Assembly (NCBI GenBank): GCA_027717875.1 | Contig: JALLOL010000079.1 | Span: 1 to 9,798, forward strand | DNA length: 9,798 nt | Reading direction: 5' to 3' | DNA from: Acidobacteria bacterium AH-259-L09 | GTDB taxonomy: Bacteria > Acidobacteriota > UBA6911 > RPQK01 | Made by a program: the position numbers and the translations under genes | Notes under the pieces: generated by a model | What the model was told of the DNA's origin: nothing | Database searches by the model: none | The model's input: only the letters and a program-made list of their open reading frames with translations | In this document: piece after piece, positions 1 through 7,751 of the stretch | Layout of the letters: each line of letters opens with the position of its first letter | Numbering within the stretch: the first letter of the stretch is position 1

Positions 1-1090
1 CCCCACTGGCTCCCGCGCTGCCGGCCACAAATCCAAGTGTCATGCCACTGTTCCCAAAGGGATTGCCCGTTCGGTTGCCACCCAAGAATCCGCCAGCCGT
101 CACGTCAATGCGGCTGGTGGCATCCACCGTCACCGTGCCGGCGTTGAGATCGACTTTGAAGAAAGCACTGGCATCCGCTGGCGGGTGGGTGATGACACTG
201 TTTGTGGTCACATCGATGGTCGCGGCGATCACGCGCTGAAGCAGCGGTAACTCCGTGCCTGAGGAGACCTCCAGTGTGTTGGTCAGGCTGATCTCATCCT
301 CTATTCGAACCCGGGCCGCCCGGCGTATGCGCAGATTGGTCAGAGATAATATACCCGTCGGATCCGAGGGAATCGGCGTCGACTCGGCGACGACGGCAAG
401 ATTGTTGTTGTCAATGATCAGCTCGCCCGTTTCTCTGCCTGGACCTTCGAGATAAACCGTTCCCGCACCACCGTTGGGTGCCGCGCTGCCCAGAGCTCCC
501 AGGGCAGTGATTTTCGCCACATTAAAGCCCGTGATGTCCTGATAAAAGACGGCTACCCGGCCGCCTCCGCCGCCACCTCCGGGAGCTCGACCGAAAGCTC
601 CGGCGCCATTGGCTATGATTTCGCCCGTGCCCGTGAGCGTGGCCACATCAATCCGGATACTTCCGCCACTGCCACCTGCGGCACAGCACGTCCCGGCGGG
701 TCCTCCACCACCGGCGGTGATGACACCGTCCAGGCTGAGCGTCTCGGCCACGATGCGAATCAGGCCGCCGCCCGTGCCGCCCTGCTGACCCAATGTGGCG
801 GCGCCCCCACTTCCGGGATCGCTGGGATCTCGAAAATCCCCGTACACGGGATTCGGCGTTCCGGCGGCTCCCCCTGAGCCTCCATAGCTTCCGCCGGCGT
901 TTCCCGTGCTGCCGGCTGCAAAGCCTACCGTCATGCCGCTGCCGCCAAAGGGATTGCCGGTCCGATTGCCGCCCAGAAAACCGCGGGCCACTGCATCAAT
1001 GCGACTCGTGGCGTCCACCTGAAGCGTTCCCGTAATTGTGAGATCCAGTTTTTTGACTGTTGTCGCCGTGGTGGGACTGTGTGTGAGGAC
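1..1090 (-). repeat. Long glycine-rich repeat, period 891 bp (297 codons)
   Basis: The protein segment [20 protein letters not shown] at about 1020-960 recurs as [20 protein letters not shown] at about 130-70, and both are followed by NPFGxSGMT. The base triplets are offset by exactly 891 bp (950 versus 59 for the shared GGGATTGCC), which is 297 codons and keeps the frame. The first unit is complete. The second is cut by the window edge, so more copies may lie to the left. Between the copies are long Gly/Ala runs, for example at 780-560, and beta-rich stretches such as [17 protein letters not shown]. This pattern suggests a beta-helix or adhesin-like passenger. That fold is inference. Confidence 0.8.
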
Positions 1091-4000
1091 GGCCCCGTTC
1101 AGGAGGACCAAATTGGCAAAGGTGTGCGTGCCATCCACCGTCAGTGTCGTCCCGTCGACTTGAAGCGTCTTGCCCTCAAACTCCTGGTTGTTTTCATCAA
1201 TCAGCGTCGCTTGACTGATGAGGGTAACCACGCTGACCAAGGTGTCTTCCGTCGATGACGTGGAAGAGACCAAACGGTTGGCCAGATCATACTGCATCGT
1301 TACGGTGGTGGCCGGGTTGGTGACCTGGGTGAGGTTCCCGACACTGTCGTAGCTGAAGGTCGTAATCTGCGAGCCAATCTGACTGGCCGATGGCGGCAAG
1401 GTCTTCTGGGTCAGGCGGTTCAGTACGTCGTAGTCAAAGGTCAGGATCTGGCTGTTTCGGTTGGTGGTGGACGTCAAGTTACCGTTGGCATCGTAGGTGA
1501 ACGTTTCGGTCAGAGCCAGGGGATTGATGGCTGAGGTGAGCCGATCTTGTGCATCGTAGGCGAAGGTCGTGGTCTGGGTTTTGGCGTCGGTGACGGTGGT
1601 GAGGTTTCCACGCGCGTCGTAGACATATTGCGTTGTGTTCAGGGCGGCGTCCAGAACCGAGAGCAACCGGTTCATCGGATCGTAAGCGAACTCGGTGACG
1701 CGCGTTTCCGCGTCCGTGGACTTGATCACGTTTCCGGCCAGGTCGTATTCGAGCGTTGTGGTGTTGAGCAGTGGATCGGTCGTGGTAACGAGATTGCCGC
1801 GAACGTCGTAGGTAAACGTCGTCGTGTTTGCTTCGGGTGTCCCCACTGCCGCTATGAGGGAGGTGAGAAGTCCCCGCGCGTCATAGGCCATCTGGGTCCG
1901 GTTCGTGAGCGCATCGATGATCTCAATGGGATTGCCGCTCAGATCGTAGTTGATCGTGGTCGTATTCCCTTTGGGATCGAGAATGGAAGTGACCTGGTTA
2001 AAGGTCGGATCATAGGTAAAGGTCGTGGTGGCCCCCACGGCGTCCGTGGAGGTCAAAAGGTTGCCCAGCGCGTCGTAGGTCATGGTCACGACCGCGCTGT
2101 TGGGCCGGGTGATGCGGGTGGGATTGCCGTTTTCATCCCGCTCAATGAGCGTAACTTGGGTGAGCGCATCCACCTGGCGGGTCGTCGCCCCAAAGCTGTC
2201 CGTCTCAAAGCTTGTGGTGTTGCCTTTGCCATCGGTTAACGTGTTCTCCGCATCCTCGGGCCGGGTCACGGGAGCAGGAAGTGCCTGGGTGCCGACTCCG
2301 GAGGCAGGATCGACAAATCCCACCGCCTGAATGTTTGTGGCCGAAGCAGAACTCCCATCGGCTCGAGTGCCCGTGACAAAGCGGCCCAGGCTGTCATATT
2401 GACGCTGGGCCGTCAGGCCTCTCTCGTTTGTCTCGGAGATCATCAAATGGCGCTCGTCGTAGGCAAAAATGCGAGTCGCCGTATCCGGGAAGGTCACCTG
2501 GGTGAGGTTGCCTGCAAAATCGTGCGTGAAGGACGTGACCTTTCCGGCGGGGTCGGTCACAGAACTTAGGAGTCCGCCCGTGTAGGCGAGGATGGTGATC
2601 AGGCCGGCCGGATCTGTGATGGAGGTGAGTCGTCCGCCGGCATCGTAGCCAAAGCTGGTCGTGTTTCCGTTTCGGTCCACCTGAGAGGTCTGACGGCCTG
2701 CCGTATCGAAGTTGATCTGTGTCCCGTCCTTGAGCGTGCGCGTGAAGGTGCCCGTCGGATTCTTGACCAATGTGGAGAAGTTGCCGGCGGGCGGATCGAA
2801 GTTCACAAAGGGTGGCGCGGCTTCCTGCGGGGTGAAGAGAACCAACTCATTGTCCGAGGTCACGACCGAGAGCGATCCGTCAAAGTTCGTGAAGATGCGC
2901 TCCACGCCTTCCAAGGCCCAGCCCACGCCGAAGGCGCTTTCCGTTTCGTTGCGCAAGAGCGTCTGCCCGTCCAGATCGGCCGAGACGCGCGACGTCAAAT
3001 AGTTGTTCGTCGAGCGAATGGTGTAGGCCGTAGTGAAGATACTTCCATCAAAGGAGACGGCACTGCGAAGCGTCTCGTCCTTGTTTTGCTGAAGACCCGT
3101 AGTGCTCAAGAAGATTTCTGTCCCTTGATCGACACCTCCCACAGCGAGTTTGTAAGAGAGGGTCTGGGGAACTGCCGTGGTGACACCGATGGTGGAGTTA
3201 AACGGGATCACCGGTCTCGGGCTGGCCCACCCGGTGTTGTAGACGAAGCGCAAACCGCGCGACACGCCTACAGAGCGGTAGGTGGGCAGGGAAAAATCCG
3301 TCTCGATGGAGCCGCTTTGAAGCGCCACCGTGGAGCTGCACTGACAACTCGCCTCCTTGGAACTGCCCTGAATCGGTCCGGGACCTCCTGGAACGATGCC
3401 CCCCAGTAGCGCTGCTAGAGCCGCCAAGAAATGCCAGTCAGCGGCCCGGATGCCTCCGGAGATCGTCTCAACCTGCGTTCCGTCCGCTGAGACGAGGCCG
3501 GTCCCCACGACGGAAAAGACGCCCAGATCGGGATCCAGGGACCAGATGTTCAATTGCGAGCCCGGCGGAAGATTGTCCGTGTTGGGAAACGTAATCGGCA
3601 CGGGCGTCGAAAAGGTGACTCCCACCGGCTGAATGGTAATGAGCAAACCGGGATCGAGGGTGTCGGGCAGGGCCACGGGAGCCAGGTCTCTGGGGACCAA
3701 GGAAATGGAAAGATCGCCCGTGAAGTTGCTCCCATCGGGGTTTTTGGCCGTGTTGGGAGGCACTCTTAAGGAAACCCCCAGGTCCGGATTGGTGACCGTC
3801 GTGAAGAAGTTGGGGTTGACGGTGGTGAGGCTGCCGGCCGCAATCCGGGGCAAGAAGAAGGGTCGGTCGATGACATTATTGACTGCTGCGATCAGCTCGG
3901 TCTCCTCACGAAAACCGGCGTAAGAGGAGCCATCCGGAGCCAGGTTGGCTGTGGAGGCATCAATGTCCAGGGTCTGGCTTCCGGAAGGAGCCGCCGTAAT

Positions 4001-4609
4001 CGTGAAATTGCCCTGTGTGTCCGAGATGGCCGAGCTGCCAGTTCCCAAAAAGGTGATGGTGGCGCCCACGATGGGTGTCGTCACTCCCAGATCAAAGTCA
4101 TTGGCGTCAAGCAACCTTCCCGTAAAACTGGTGACTCCAGCAGGATCCGGAGCCGGAACGGTGATGGTGATCGTCTCTGAGTCGGTGCCGAGACCGTCGC
4201 TCACGACAAACGTGAGGGTGATCACGCCCACCTGATTGGCCTGTGGCGTGAAGGTAAACACACCCGTGGGGGCGCTTAGCGTCGCGTTCTCGGGAAGCGG
4301 CAGGGGGGTGGCTGTAAATGAGAGTGGATCCGTCTCGGGATCGCTGGCCGTCAGGGTCAAGGTCAGCGTGTTTCCTAGCGCCACTGTTTGGTTGCCGACG
4401 GGATCCAGGACGGGCGGTTGGTTGCCCAGTTGCACCGTGAAGTTGACCTGAGCTGCCGCGGAGACGTTCCCGGCCAGATCGGCGATGGTGGCTGTCAAGG
4501 TGTTGGGTCCCGGTGGCAGCGCTGTTGTGGGAGTACACGAAGCGCTGGTGGGACCAAACGTACAGCTGACACCAAGCGGCGTGCCGTTGGCCTGGATCGC
4601 GAGCGTCCC
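1..4609 (-). CDS. Giant Ig/YD-repeat/glycine-rich surface protein, N-terminus lost at the IS, C-terminus off the window
   Basis: One minus-strand frame stays open from about 4609 to position 1, more than 1,530 codons. Sample codons at 3241, 1621, 958 and 67 are all in the same phase. In protein order I see: the tail of an Ig-like domain (4609-4420, [20 protein letters not shown]); a cadherin/PIG-like Ig domain (4425-4160, [17 protein letters not shown]); a carboxypeptidase-regulatory-like domain (about 4135-3920); a ZU5-like region (3830-3425, ending near [12 protein letters not shown]); the pre-Rhs segment [14 protein letters not shown] (about 3270); about 18-20 YD repeats (2690-1270); then glycine-rich repeats (1270-1). 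By analogy with the Rhs/wall-associated family it should be secreted or surface-exposed. No start codon, signal peptide or RBS remains. The frame opens after a TGA at 4667-4669, inside IS sequence, so the original N-terminus was replaced. It may be a non-expressed remnant, although no stop or frameshift has accumulated. Function beyond surface/toxin-delivery type is unknown. Confidence 0.88.
1270..2690 (-). repeat. Tandem YD (Rhs) repeats, about 18-20 units
   Basis: The translated minus strand holds successive units of about 21 residues (about 63 bp), each with a [FTY]xYDxxGNLTxxTD-like core. Examples are [50 protein letters not shown] and [19 protein letters not shown] repeats are known to build the beta-shell that encloses the toxin in Rhs and Tc proteins. 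The units are well diverged, so this is an old array and not a recent DNA expansion. The run is interrupted around 2340-2200 by a segment with weaker periodicity ([20 protein letters not shown]). Confidence 0.9.
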
Positions 4610-5666
4610 GATAGTAAAAGCTGAGCATTCCACCGAGGCGCTCTTGGCGTTGGACTGGGCCTTTAGTCAGTGTGTCTTTCCGCAGCGATTCGATTAACTG
4701 GTTGTCCAGTCCTTGGTGGTTCCTCTCGCCGTGATAGTGGCTGACGTACTCACGAACTGCCCTTCGGAGGTGATGTTCCCCGAGCAGGATCATTCTCTCC
4801 AAACATTCTTCTTTAATTGATCGCACGAATCTCTCCGCGTAGGCATTCAAGTCCGGACTCTGGGCCGGCAACTTCACGGTCCTCACACCACCAGACGCCA
4901 GAATGTCAGCAAACTCTCGCGTGTAGAGTGGGTCTCGGTCGTGGATCAGATATTTGGTCTTCTTGAGGAACCCATCGACGACATCAGTCAGATTGCGGGC
5001 TATCTGTTTCATCCACTCTGCGTAAGGTTGCTGGATGATACCTGCGACCTCGACGCGCCGGGTCTTGAGGTCGATCACAAAAAGTACGAAGTAGCGAACC
5101 AGGCCGGCCCTGGTGATGATCTCCAGTGAGAAGAAGTCGGCGGCTGCGATCGCTCCCCAATGGGCTTTCAGGAAGGTGTCCCACGGCATCCCCTTGCTTC
5201 GCTCCGGAGCTGGCTCGATACCGTTTTCTTTCAGGATTCTTTTGATGGTGTTCCGCCCTATCCGGTGGCCCAGATTACGCAAAGCACCTCTGATTCGGGT
5301 GTAACCCCAGGTCGGATTGTCCTTCGCCATCCGGATCACGAGTTCCTGGATCTCTCGCGGACTTCGGGGACGACCCGGCTTGCGCTGTTCGCTCCCATCG
5401 TACTTCTTGGCGATCAGCTCTCTGTGCCAGCGCAGCAGCGTATCGGGAGTAACGATGCAGGCCAGGTCTCTCAGTGCCTTTCGTCCTACGACCTTGGCCT
5501 TCGCTGCTAACTGCCGTCTCTGGTCGTTGGAGAGACGCAATCGTTTGTTGCCAACCTGCTCACGGAGTATGCGGTTTTCCTCTTTGAGGTAATCGATTGC
5601 ATTCTGCTGAGTACGATTGACCCAACCCGCCCACATCAGCAGCAGAAACTTCAATGGCAAGTTCAT
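4107..5666 (-). CDS. IS transposase (rve integrase core), stop codon lost, out-of-frame tail of about 165 residues
   Basis: Residues 1-353 are a DDE transposase that cuts and joins IS ends. In order: an N-terminal helical segment (about 20-40, [11 protein letters not shown]); a helix-turn-helix-like region (about 45-150, including [13 protein letters not shown] and [13 protein letters not shown]); and an rve catalytic core. The catalytic triad fits D177 (AAADFF), D243 (LIHDRD) and E278 (NAYAERF), with 34 residues between the last two, as expected for D,D(35)E enzymes. The family-typical end [12 protein letters not shown] falls at residues 343-353. There the IS ends without an in-frame stop, so translation would continue to 4107 in the wrong frame of the adjacent Rhs-like gene, giving low-complexity His/Arg/Ser/Gly sequence. 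Activity of the fused protein is doubtful but not excluded. ATG at 5666 starts just inside the IS end, and I see no strong Shine-Dalgarno. The IS3/IS481-like relation is judged from the rve core and is not assigned to a named element. Confidence 0.85.
   Translation of the reverse strand: MNLPLKFLLLMWAGWVNRTQQNAIDYLKEENRILREQVGNKRLRLSNDQRRQLAAKAKVVGRKALRDLACIVTPDTLLRWHRELIAKKYDGSEQRKPGRPRSPREIQELVIRMAKDNPTWGYTRIRGALRNLGHRIGRNTIKRILKENGIEPAPERSKGMPWDTFLKAHWGAIAAADFFSLEIITRAGLVRYFVLFVIDLKTRRVEVAGIIQQPYAEWMKQIARNLTDVVDGFLKKTKYLIHDRDPLYTREFADILASGGVRTVKLPAQSPDLNAYAERFVRSIKEECLERMILLGEHHLRRAVREYVSHYHGERNHQGLDNQLIESLRKDTLTKGPVQRQERLGGMLSFYYRDARDPGQRHAAWCQLYVWSHQRFVYSHNSAATGTQHLDSHHRRSGRERLRGSSGQLHGATGQPTARPGSRRQPNSGARKHADLDPDGQRSRDGSTLIYSHPPAASRERDAKRPHGCVYLHATGQSGGRDHPHVCRERRSRHRLRDDHHHRSGSGSCWSHQFYGKVA
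4609..4615. repeat. Candidate left inverted end of the IS (CGATAGT)
   Basis: CGATAGT here matches the reverse complement of 5671-5677 and falls exactly where transposase homology stops and the Rhs-like frame starts. The match does not extend inward. A 7-bp identity can occur by chance, so this is a weak call supported mainly by position. Confidence 0.4.
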
Positions 5667-5670
5667 GACG

Positions 5671-5677
5671 ACTATCG
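5671..5677. repeat. Candidate right inverted end of the IS (ACTATCG)
   Basis: This is the reverse complement of CGATAGT at 4609-4615 and lies 5 bp outside the transposase start codon. Such a short leader leaves no room for a promoter inside the element, so either transcription starts outside or the true end lies further right. Confidence 0.35.
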
Positions 5678-5783
5678 TATTCCATTGGTCCAGAGCCGTA
5701 TGTCGTGATGACCACCGAAAGAAAAGACATAGATCCCGAGCACCTTATTGATGCAGGTCGGCGGAGTTTTGGCACACTACGCC

Positions 5784-6015
5784 ATAACATTCACATTATC
5801 AAAGGGTTTCTCCTGGTCGACTCCAGCGCAAGAATCGCTGGACCAGCACACCAGCTCTTGGGAAGTGGGATTTTTAGAACTTTCTGAGTCGGCATCATGC
5901 TCTCCGGTGTTCTCTTACGAAACTCCGTAGAGAAGCACAATAACATTCAAATTATCAACAGGTTGATCCTGGTCGAATCCACCATAAAGATCGCTGGACC
6001 ACTACAGTTGTTGGC
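5784..6015. repeat. Diverged direct repeat pair, about 70 bp each, period 156 bp
   Basis: The sequence starting ATAACATTCA at 5784 recurs at 5940. The two copies share blocks such as ATTATCAA, TCCTGGTCGA and ATCGCTGGACCA, at roughly 75-80% identity by eye over about 65-70 bp. The offset of 156 bp is 52 codons, so both copies fall in the same frame on either strand. On plus they read NIHIIKGFLLVDSSARIAGP and NIQIINRLILVESTIKIAGP. On minus they read WSSDSCAGVDQEKPFDNVNV and WSSDLYGGFDQDQPVDNLNV. Substitutions fall at all codon positions, so I cannot decide which strand was selected. This may be a duplicated gene end. Confidence 0.7.
5813..5846. other. Bulged inverted repeat inside the first repeat copy
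   Basis: CTGGT (5813-5817) pairs with ACCAG (5842-5846), and CCAGCG (5823-5828) pairs with CGCTGG (5836-5841) around a 7-nt loop. CGACT bulges on the 5' side. The second repeat copy does not keep the inner pairing, so conservation does not support an RNA role. There is no T-tract for a classic intrinsic terminator. Possibly incidental. Confidence 0.3.
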
Positions 6016-6190
6016 TCTCTCTCACGAGAAATATCTTTGGAGAACCAAGGAAAAAATTTCGAAGGTGACTGGTCTGAGTCATTCTGAGGTGGATTCGATT
6101 TTATCTCGCTTGATTTCTCAAGATAGAGTACGAGCCTCTCTGAGCAGAAAGAAGAACGTGATATTCGGACTGCGCGAAAGAGTAGATTAG
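5897..6190 (+). CDS. Small hypothetical ORF with winged-helix-like C-terminus
   Basis: This 97-residue plus-strand ORF runs against all its neighbours. Residues about 50-97 look like a small winged helix: a helix (TKEKISKVTGL), a recognition-helix-like segment (SHSEVDSILSRLISQDRV), then a basic beta-wing (RASLSRKKNVIFGL). Winged helices of this kind usually bind DNA in small regulators. The first part carries the second copy of the 156-bp repeat. The same frame extends upstream through a TGA at 5885-5887 into the first copy, so it could be the surviving end of a longer, broken gene. There is no clear Shine-Dalgarno before ATG 5897. It overlaps an open minus-strand frame that I regard as mostly non-coding here. 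It could also be spurious. Confidence 0.35.
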   Translation: MLSGVLLRNSVEKHNNIQIINRLILVESTIKIAGPLQLLALSHEKYLWRTKEKISKVTGLSHSEVDSILSRLISQDRVRASLSRKKNVIFGLRERVD

Positions 6191-6236
6191 TCGAAGGACG
6201 GACAACGACAAAGCAGCCAAGGAGACGTCGACGAAG

Positions 6237-6419
6237 ATTCCAAGGTAATGCCTCCGAACCGTCTTCATTTACATTGTGCATCTCCAAAAACACGCACTTC
6301 TTAACAACATTTTGGGCACTGTTCAAGTTAACGTATGCGCGTATGTGAGAGCCACGATATAGAGTGTTCAGGAGGGGCTCCAATACCAATAGGTTGGGGC
6401 CCTGTGAGTCTGTGATCCG
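6237..6419 (-). pseudogene. Remnant of an unidentified gene
   Basis: From the codon after a TAA at 6420-6422 down to about 6237 the minus strand reads as plausible protein: ITDSQGPNLLVLEPLLN, then GSHIRAYVNLNSAQNVVKKC, then VFLEMHNVNEDGSEALPWN. The alternation of Y-I-R-x-Y-V, a K-x-C and a V-F-L-E strand resembles beta-sandwich segments of the form hIRxYVxNxxxxxAKNCxVFLE that I associate with a recurrent hypothetical-protein domain. That resemblance is from memory and unverified. There is no credible start (only a TTG at 6389). Beyond 6237 the frame stays open to 5955 but loses protein character, becoming Arg/Ser-rich, which suggests a frameshift or truncation. It is probably a decayed gene lying downstream of the toxin/immunity block. 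Confidence 0.35.
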
Positions 6420-6462
6420 TTAACTTGACAATACCAGCCTGAATGTAGCGATTTGTGTTCTA

Positions 6463-7746
6463 CTACTTTTTGATCTCTTTCGCGTAGAGTTCGCGGAAGT
6501 ATTTGTATGCTTCCTCGAACGATCTGAGTTCCGGATGCCTACCAGGATAGAATTTTCTGAGACTCTGGTACGCTGCCACTGCCACATCCAAGGAGGAGTG
6601 TTTCAGGCTCTCAATAATGTTGGGAATTGCAGGTCTGTACTGGAAACGGCTGAACTGTTCAACAGAACTTGCCCACTGTAGGGAAGACACGTGGTATTGG
6701 CCATAATTATCATTGAGTGCTTTGAGGGCCTGCCCATCCCCAAGTCTTGCTAAATAATTGACCCGATAATAGGCGATTTCATCGGTATCCTCGGGGCGGT
6801 ACTCTTCAAAAGCCTTGCGAATTAGTGGGTCATCCATCTCGTACAGTACTCGGACTATCTCCAAGCGATACAAATCGTTCTCTCTGGGGTCGTTGAACTC
6901 AGCGACAAGCTTCTCCACCGGCTTGCGCCGAACAAGCTCTTTTCGAACATCTTCCCGGTGGGAAGGGTCAACGCCGTGGCGACTCTGAATGGCTCTAGAT
7001 TCAGGAATCAGGAAAAGGAGGAGTTCTTCGAGGGTGTAGGTAGTCAGTAGTGTCGGATCGTAGATGGGTACACGTCCTTTCACCTTCGGTTCAATTTCTA
7101 CAATCACGTCGCAATTCAGGGAAGGATCCCGTGGATCTTCTGGGTGTGCATCCGGAGGATAGGCAAAGGGTACAGGCTCTGCAATTTCGGACGAAGCCGC
7201 TACGTCACGTTCTACGCGGACTGTGAAACGGAAAGACTGTAACTCTTTGAGATCGGGAAAATTCGCGTCTTTGGATAACTTAAATATCAATTCGCTGAAG
7301 GTAAAAGTGATCCTCATTCCACGCAGACGGAAATGTCTCACACGGCCATATTCGGGATAGTCGCCGCAGTTACCTAGCAACTCTCTGGCTAAGACCCTGC
7401 CACGGTTGTTCCAATCGGCAGTTTGGTTGGGATTTTCGGTGAGTAATGTAGTGTAATAATCTTGTGAATAGGTTGACGTAAGCCGACAGTGAAAATCACC
7501 AGAATAGACAAAATCGGGATCTTCGTATTCCCCGTTGTGGCACTCTAATAGGTACAGTGGTTTACCTTCAGGACTGACGATTCTGATCGTTACTGCGGAC
7601 TTGCTCGCATCGGCAAAAGAGATGCTTTCCTGCAGCGGTACAATTGAAGGCCAGCCGTTAGTTCCTTCCTGGGCGACACAGGTTGGAAGCCTCACAAAGA
7701 TAGCTGCAGTAGCAACAATCCTCTTTAAACTAAACTGTAAGTTCAT
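6463..7746 (-). CDS. Exported HEAT-repeat-like protein, candidate immunity to the orphan Rhs tail
   Basis: The chosen start is ATG at 7746, giving 427 residues. It follows the orphan toxin stop by 5 bp, has a short AGTAGG-like SD about 5 nt upstream, and begins a good signal peptide (positive K8-R9, hydrophobic core, likely cleavage near PTCVA/QEG). A TTG at 7779 would add 11 residues and spoil the signal. After the signal comes a beta-rich region (about 30-220) with several cysteines: an EC in the LLECHNGEYEDPDF stretch, FHC, GNC and NCD. This fits an extracytoplasmic, disulphide-bearing domain. From about 240 the protein is helical with degenerate HEAT/ARM-like units, for example NDLYRLEIVRVLYEMDDPLI and PAIPNIIESLKHSSLDVAVA. 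HEAT-like proteins are common binding scaffolds. Its place directly behind a toxin cassette suggests periplasmic immunity, which is inference. It ends with K-K-stop at 6463. Confidence 0.75.
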   Translation of the reverse strand: MNLQFSLKRIVATAAIFVRLPTCVAQEGTNGWPSIVPLQESISFADASKSAVTIRIVSPEGKPLYLLECHNGEYEDPDFVYSGDFHCRLTSTYSQDYYTTLLTENPNQTADWNNRGRVLARELLGNCGDYPEYGRVRHFRLRGMRITFTFSELIFKLSKDANFPDLKELQSFRFTVRVERDVAASSEIAEPVPFAYPPDAHPEDPRDPSLNCDVIVEIEPKVKGRVPIYDPTLLTTYTLEELLLFLIPESRAIQSRHGVDPSHREDVRKELVRRKPVEKLVAEFNDPRENDLYRLEIVRVLYEMDDPLIRKAFEEYRPEDTDEIAYYRVNYLARLGDGQALKALNDNYGQYHVSSLQWASSVEQFSRFQYRPAIPNIIESLKHSSLDVAVAAYQSLRKFYPGRHPELRSFEEAYKYFRELYAKEIKK

Positions 7747-7751
7747 GGAAC

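Larger units (their letters stand above)
4609..5677 (-). mobile_element. Insertion sequence with rve/DDE transposase
   Basis: A nearly full-length transposase fills almost the whole interval. The only terminal inverted match I can see is CGATAGT at 4609-4615 and its reverse complement ACTATCG at 5671-5677, directly outside the coding region at both ends. The left boundary is supported independently, because the Rhs-like frame begins to make sense immediately to the left ([13 protein letters not shown]...). I see no target-site duplication, and the sequence to the right of 5677 is not the missing N-terminal half of the interrupted gene. A deletion or rearrangement therefore probably accompanied or followed insertion. 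The exact ends are uncertain by some tens of bases, more so on the right. Confidence 0.75.
5678..6462. other. Intergenic debris between the IS and the HEAT-like gene
   Basis: About 785 bp without an intact, confidently coding gene. It holds the 156-bp-period repeat pair, the possible winged-helix ORF and the minus-strand remnant listed separately. Stops break both strands. None of it continues the giant Rhs-like gene that the IS interrupts. I see no tRNA, rRNA or clear terminator here. Such graveyards are typical downstream of Rhs genes, where displaced cassettes decay. Confidence 0.6.

Noticed and set aside
1547..2330. Plus-strand ORFs of 230 and 82 residues opposite the YD repeats
   Set aside because: They are antisense shadows of the repetitive minus-strand gene. 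Their Gly/Arg/Val-rich composition follows from the YD codons on the other strand.
1270..2690. 63-bp periodicity that could suggest a CRISPR or satellite array
   Set aside because: The period is 21 codons and translates to YD repeats in one open frame. Units are diverged at DNA level, with no identical repeats and no unique spacers.
4984..5184. Minus-strand 66-residue ORF inside the transposase
   Set aside because: It is a different-frame shadow of the catalytic core region and has no features.
5955..6236. Continuation of the minus-strand frame beyond the remnant (to a stop near 5955)
   Set aside because: It loses protein character, being rich in Arg/Ser, and overlaps the more plausible winged-helix reading on plus. 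Only 6237-6419 is kept as a remnant.
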